A stretch of DNA of 5,106 bases, taken from contig CAVFDI010000089.1 in NCBI GenBank assembly GCA_963621145.1, positions 1-5,106 of the forward strand, read 5' to 3'. The notes below the pieces were generated by a model. It did not search any database, was not told the origin of the DNA, and saw nothing but the letters and a program-made list of their open reading frames with translations. This stretch comes from W0P28-013 sp963621145. Lineage in GTDB: Bacteria; Bacteroidota; Bacteroidia; Bacteroidales; Paludibacteraceae. The translations under genes were made by a program, and so were the position numbers. Positions 5,090-5,106 of the stretch are shown piece after piece. Position 1 is the first letter of the stretch; the number at the start of each line of letters is the position of its first letter.

Positions 5090-5106
5090 GTAGGGACGCG
5101 GCGCGC
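5090..5106. repeat. Left half of a GTAG-headed GC palindrome, cut by window edge
   Basis: GTAG (5090-5093) is followed by GGACGCGGCGCGC up to the last base. If the next bases are CGCGTCC, this becomes a symmetric palindrome centred on GGCGCGCC. A GTAG or similar tetranucleotide at the foot of a palindrome is the known layout of REP elements mobilised by REP-associated tyrosine transposases. GGACGC is also present at 4903-4908 and in the terminator stem (4955-4960). The right half is not visible, so this is a prediction. Confidence 0.5.

Overview
The window fits a Bacteroidota (Bacteroidales-like) chromosome, probably from a draft or metagenomic assembly because it contains a 14-base run of N at 2586-2599. 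The evidence is the Bacteroidota-like short form of glucose-6-phosphate isomerase, a pyrophosphatase pump that fits the group best known from Bacteroides, A-rich stretches or no Shine-Dalgarno in front of the starts, and spacers full of short AT-rich tandem repeats and small palindromes. This placement is inference; there is no rRNA or other decisive marker.

Three complete genes lie on the + strand. pgi (289-1626) is a 445-residue glucose-6-phosphate isomerase with both family signatures. A phosphorylase/nucleosidase-superfamily gene, most likely MTA/SAH nucleosidase (mtnN/pfs, 1813-2577), follows after 186 bases. hppA (2630-4825) starts 52 bases after that and encodes a 731-residue membrane pyrophosphatase. 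Its residues predict K+ dependence and, from remembered signature positions, pumping of both Na+ and H+. No frameshift is visible. The genes act in central carbon metabolism, recycling of S-adenosylmethionine by-products, and energy recovery from pyrophosphate. They share no obvious single pathway, and whether they are co-transcribed cannot be told from the sequence.

The unusual content is in the spacers. The 288 bases before pgi and the 186 bases between pgi and the nucleosidase share a 58-bp repeat (54/58 identical) with a perfect 8-bp hairpin at its core. Around these copies are minihairpins with GC-rich closing pairs and tri- or tetranucleotide loops, and short-period tandem arrays of 7, 8 and 14 bp. 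A 24-bp array of three octamers occurs on both sides of hppA; the upstream copy supplies the last five codons and the stop of the nucleosidase.

The 281 bases after hppA hold no gene. In order they contain a hairpin overlapping the hppA stop codon, a second small hairpin, the octamer array, a strong 17-bp-stem intrinsic terminator (4946-4982), two related palindromes with a GATT(A/G)CAAATC core, and, at the window edge, GTAG followed by the left half of what looks like a GGACGCGGCGCGCC palindrome. This tail resembles a cluster of REP-like elements. No CRISPR array, tRNA, rRNA, transposase gene or novel multi-gene system is present.
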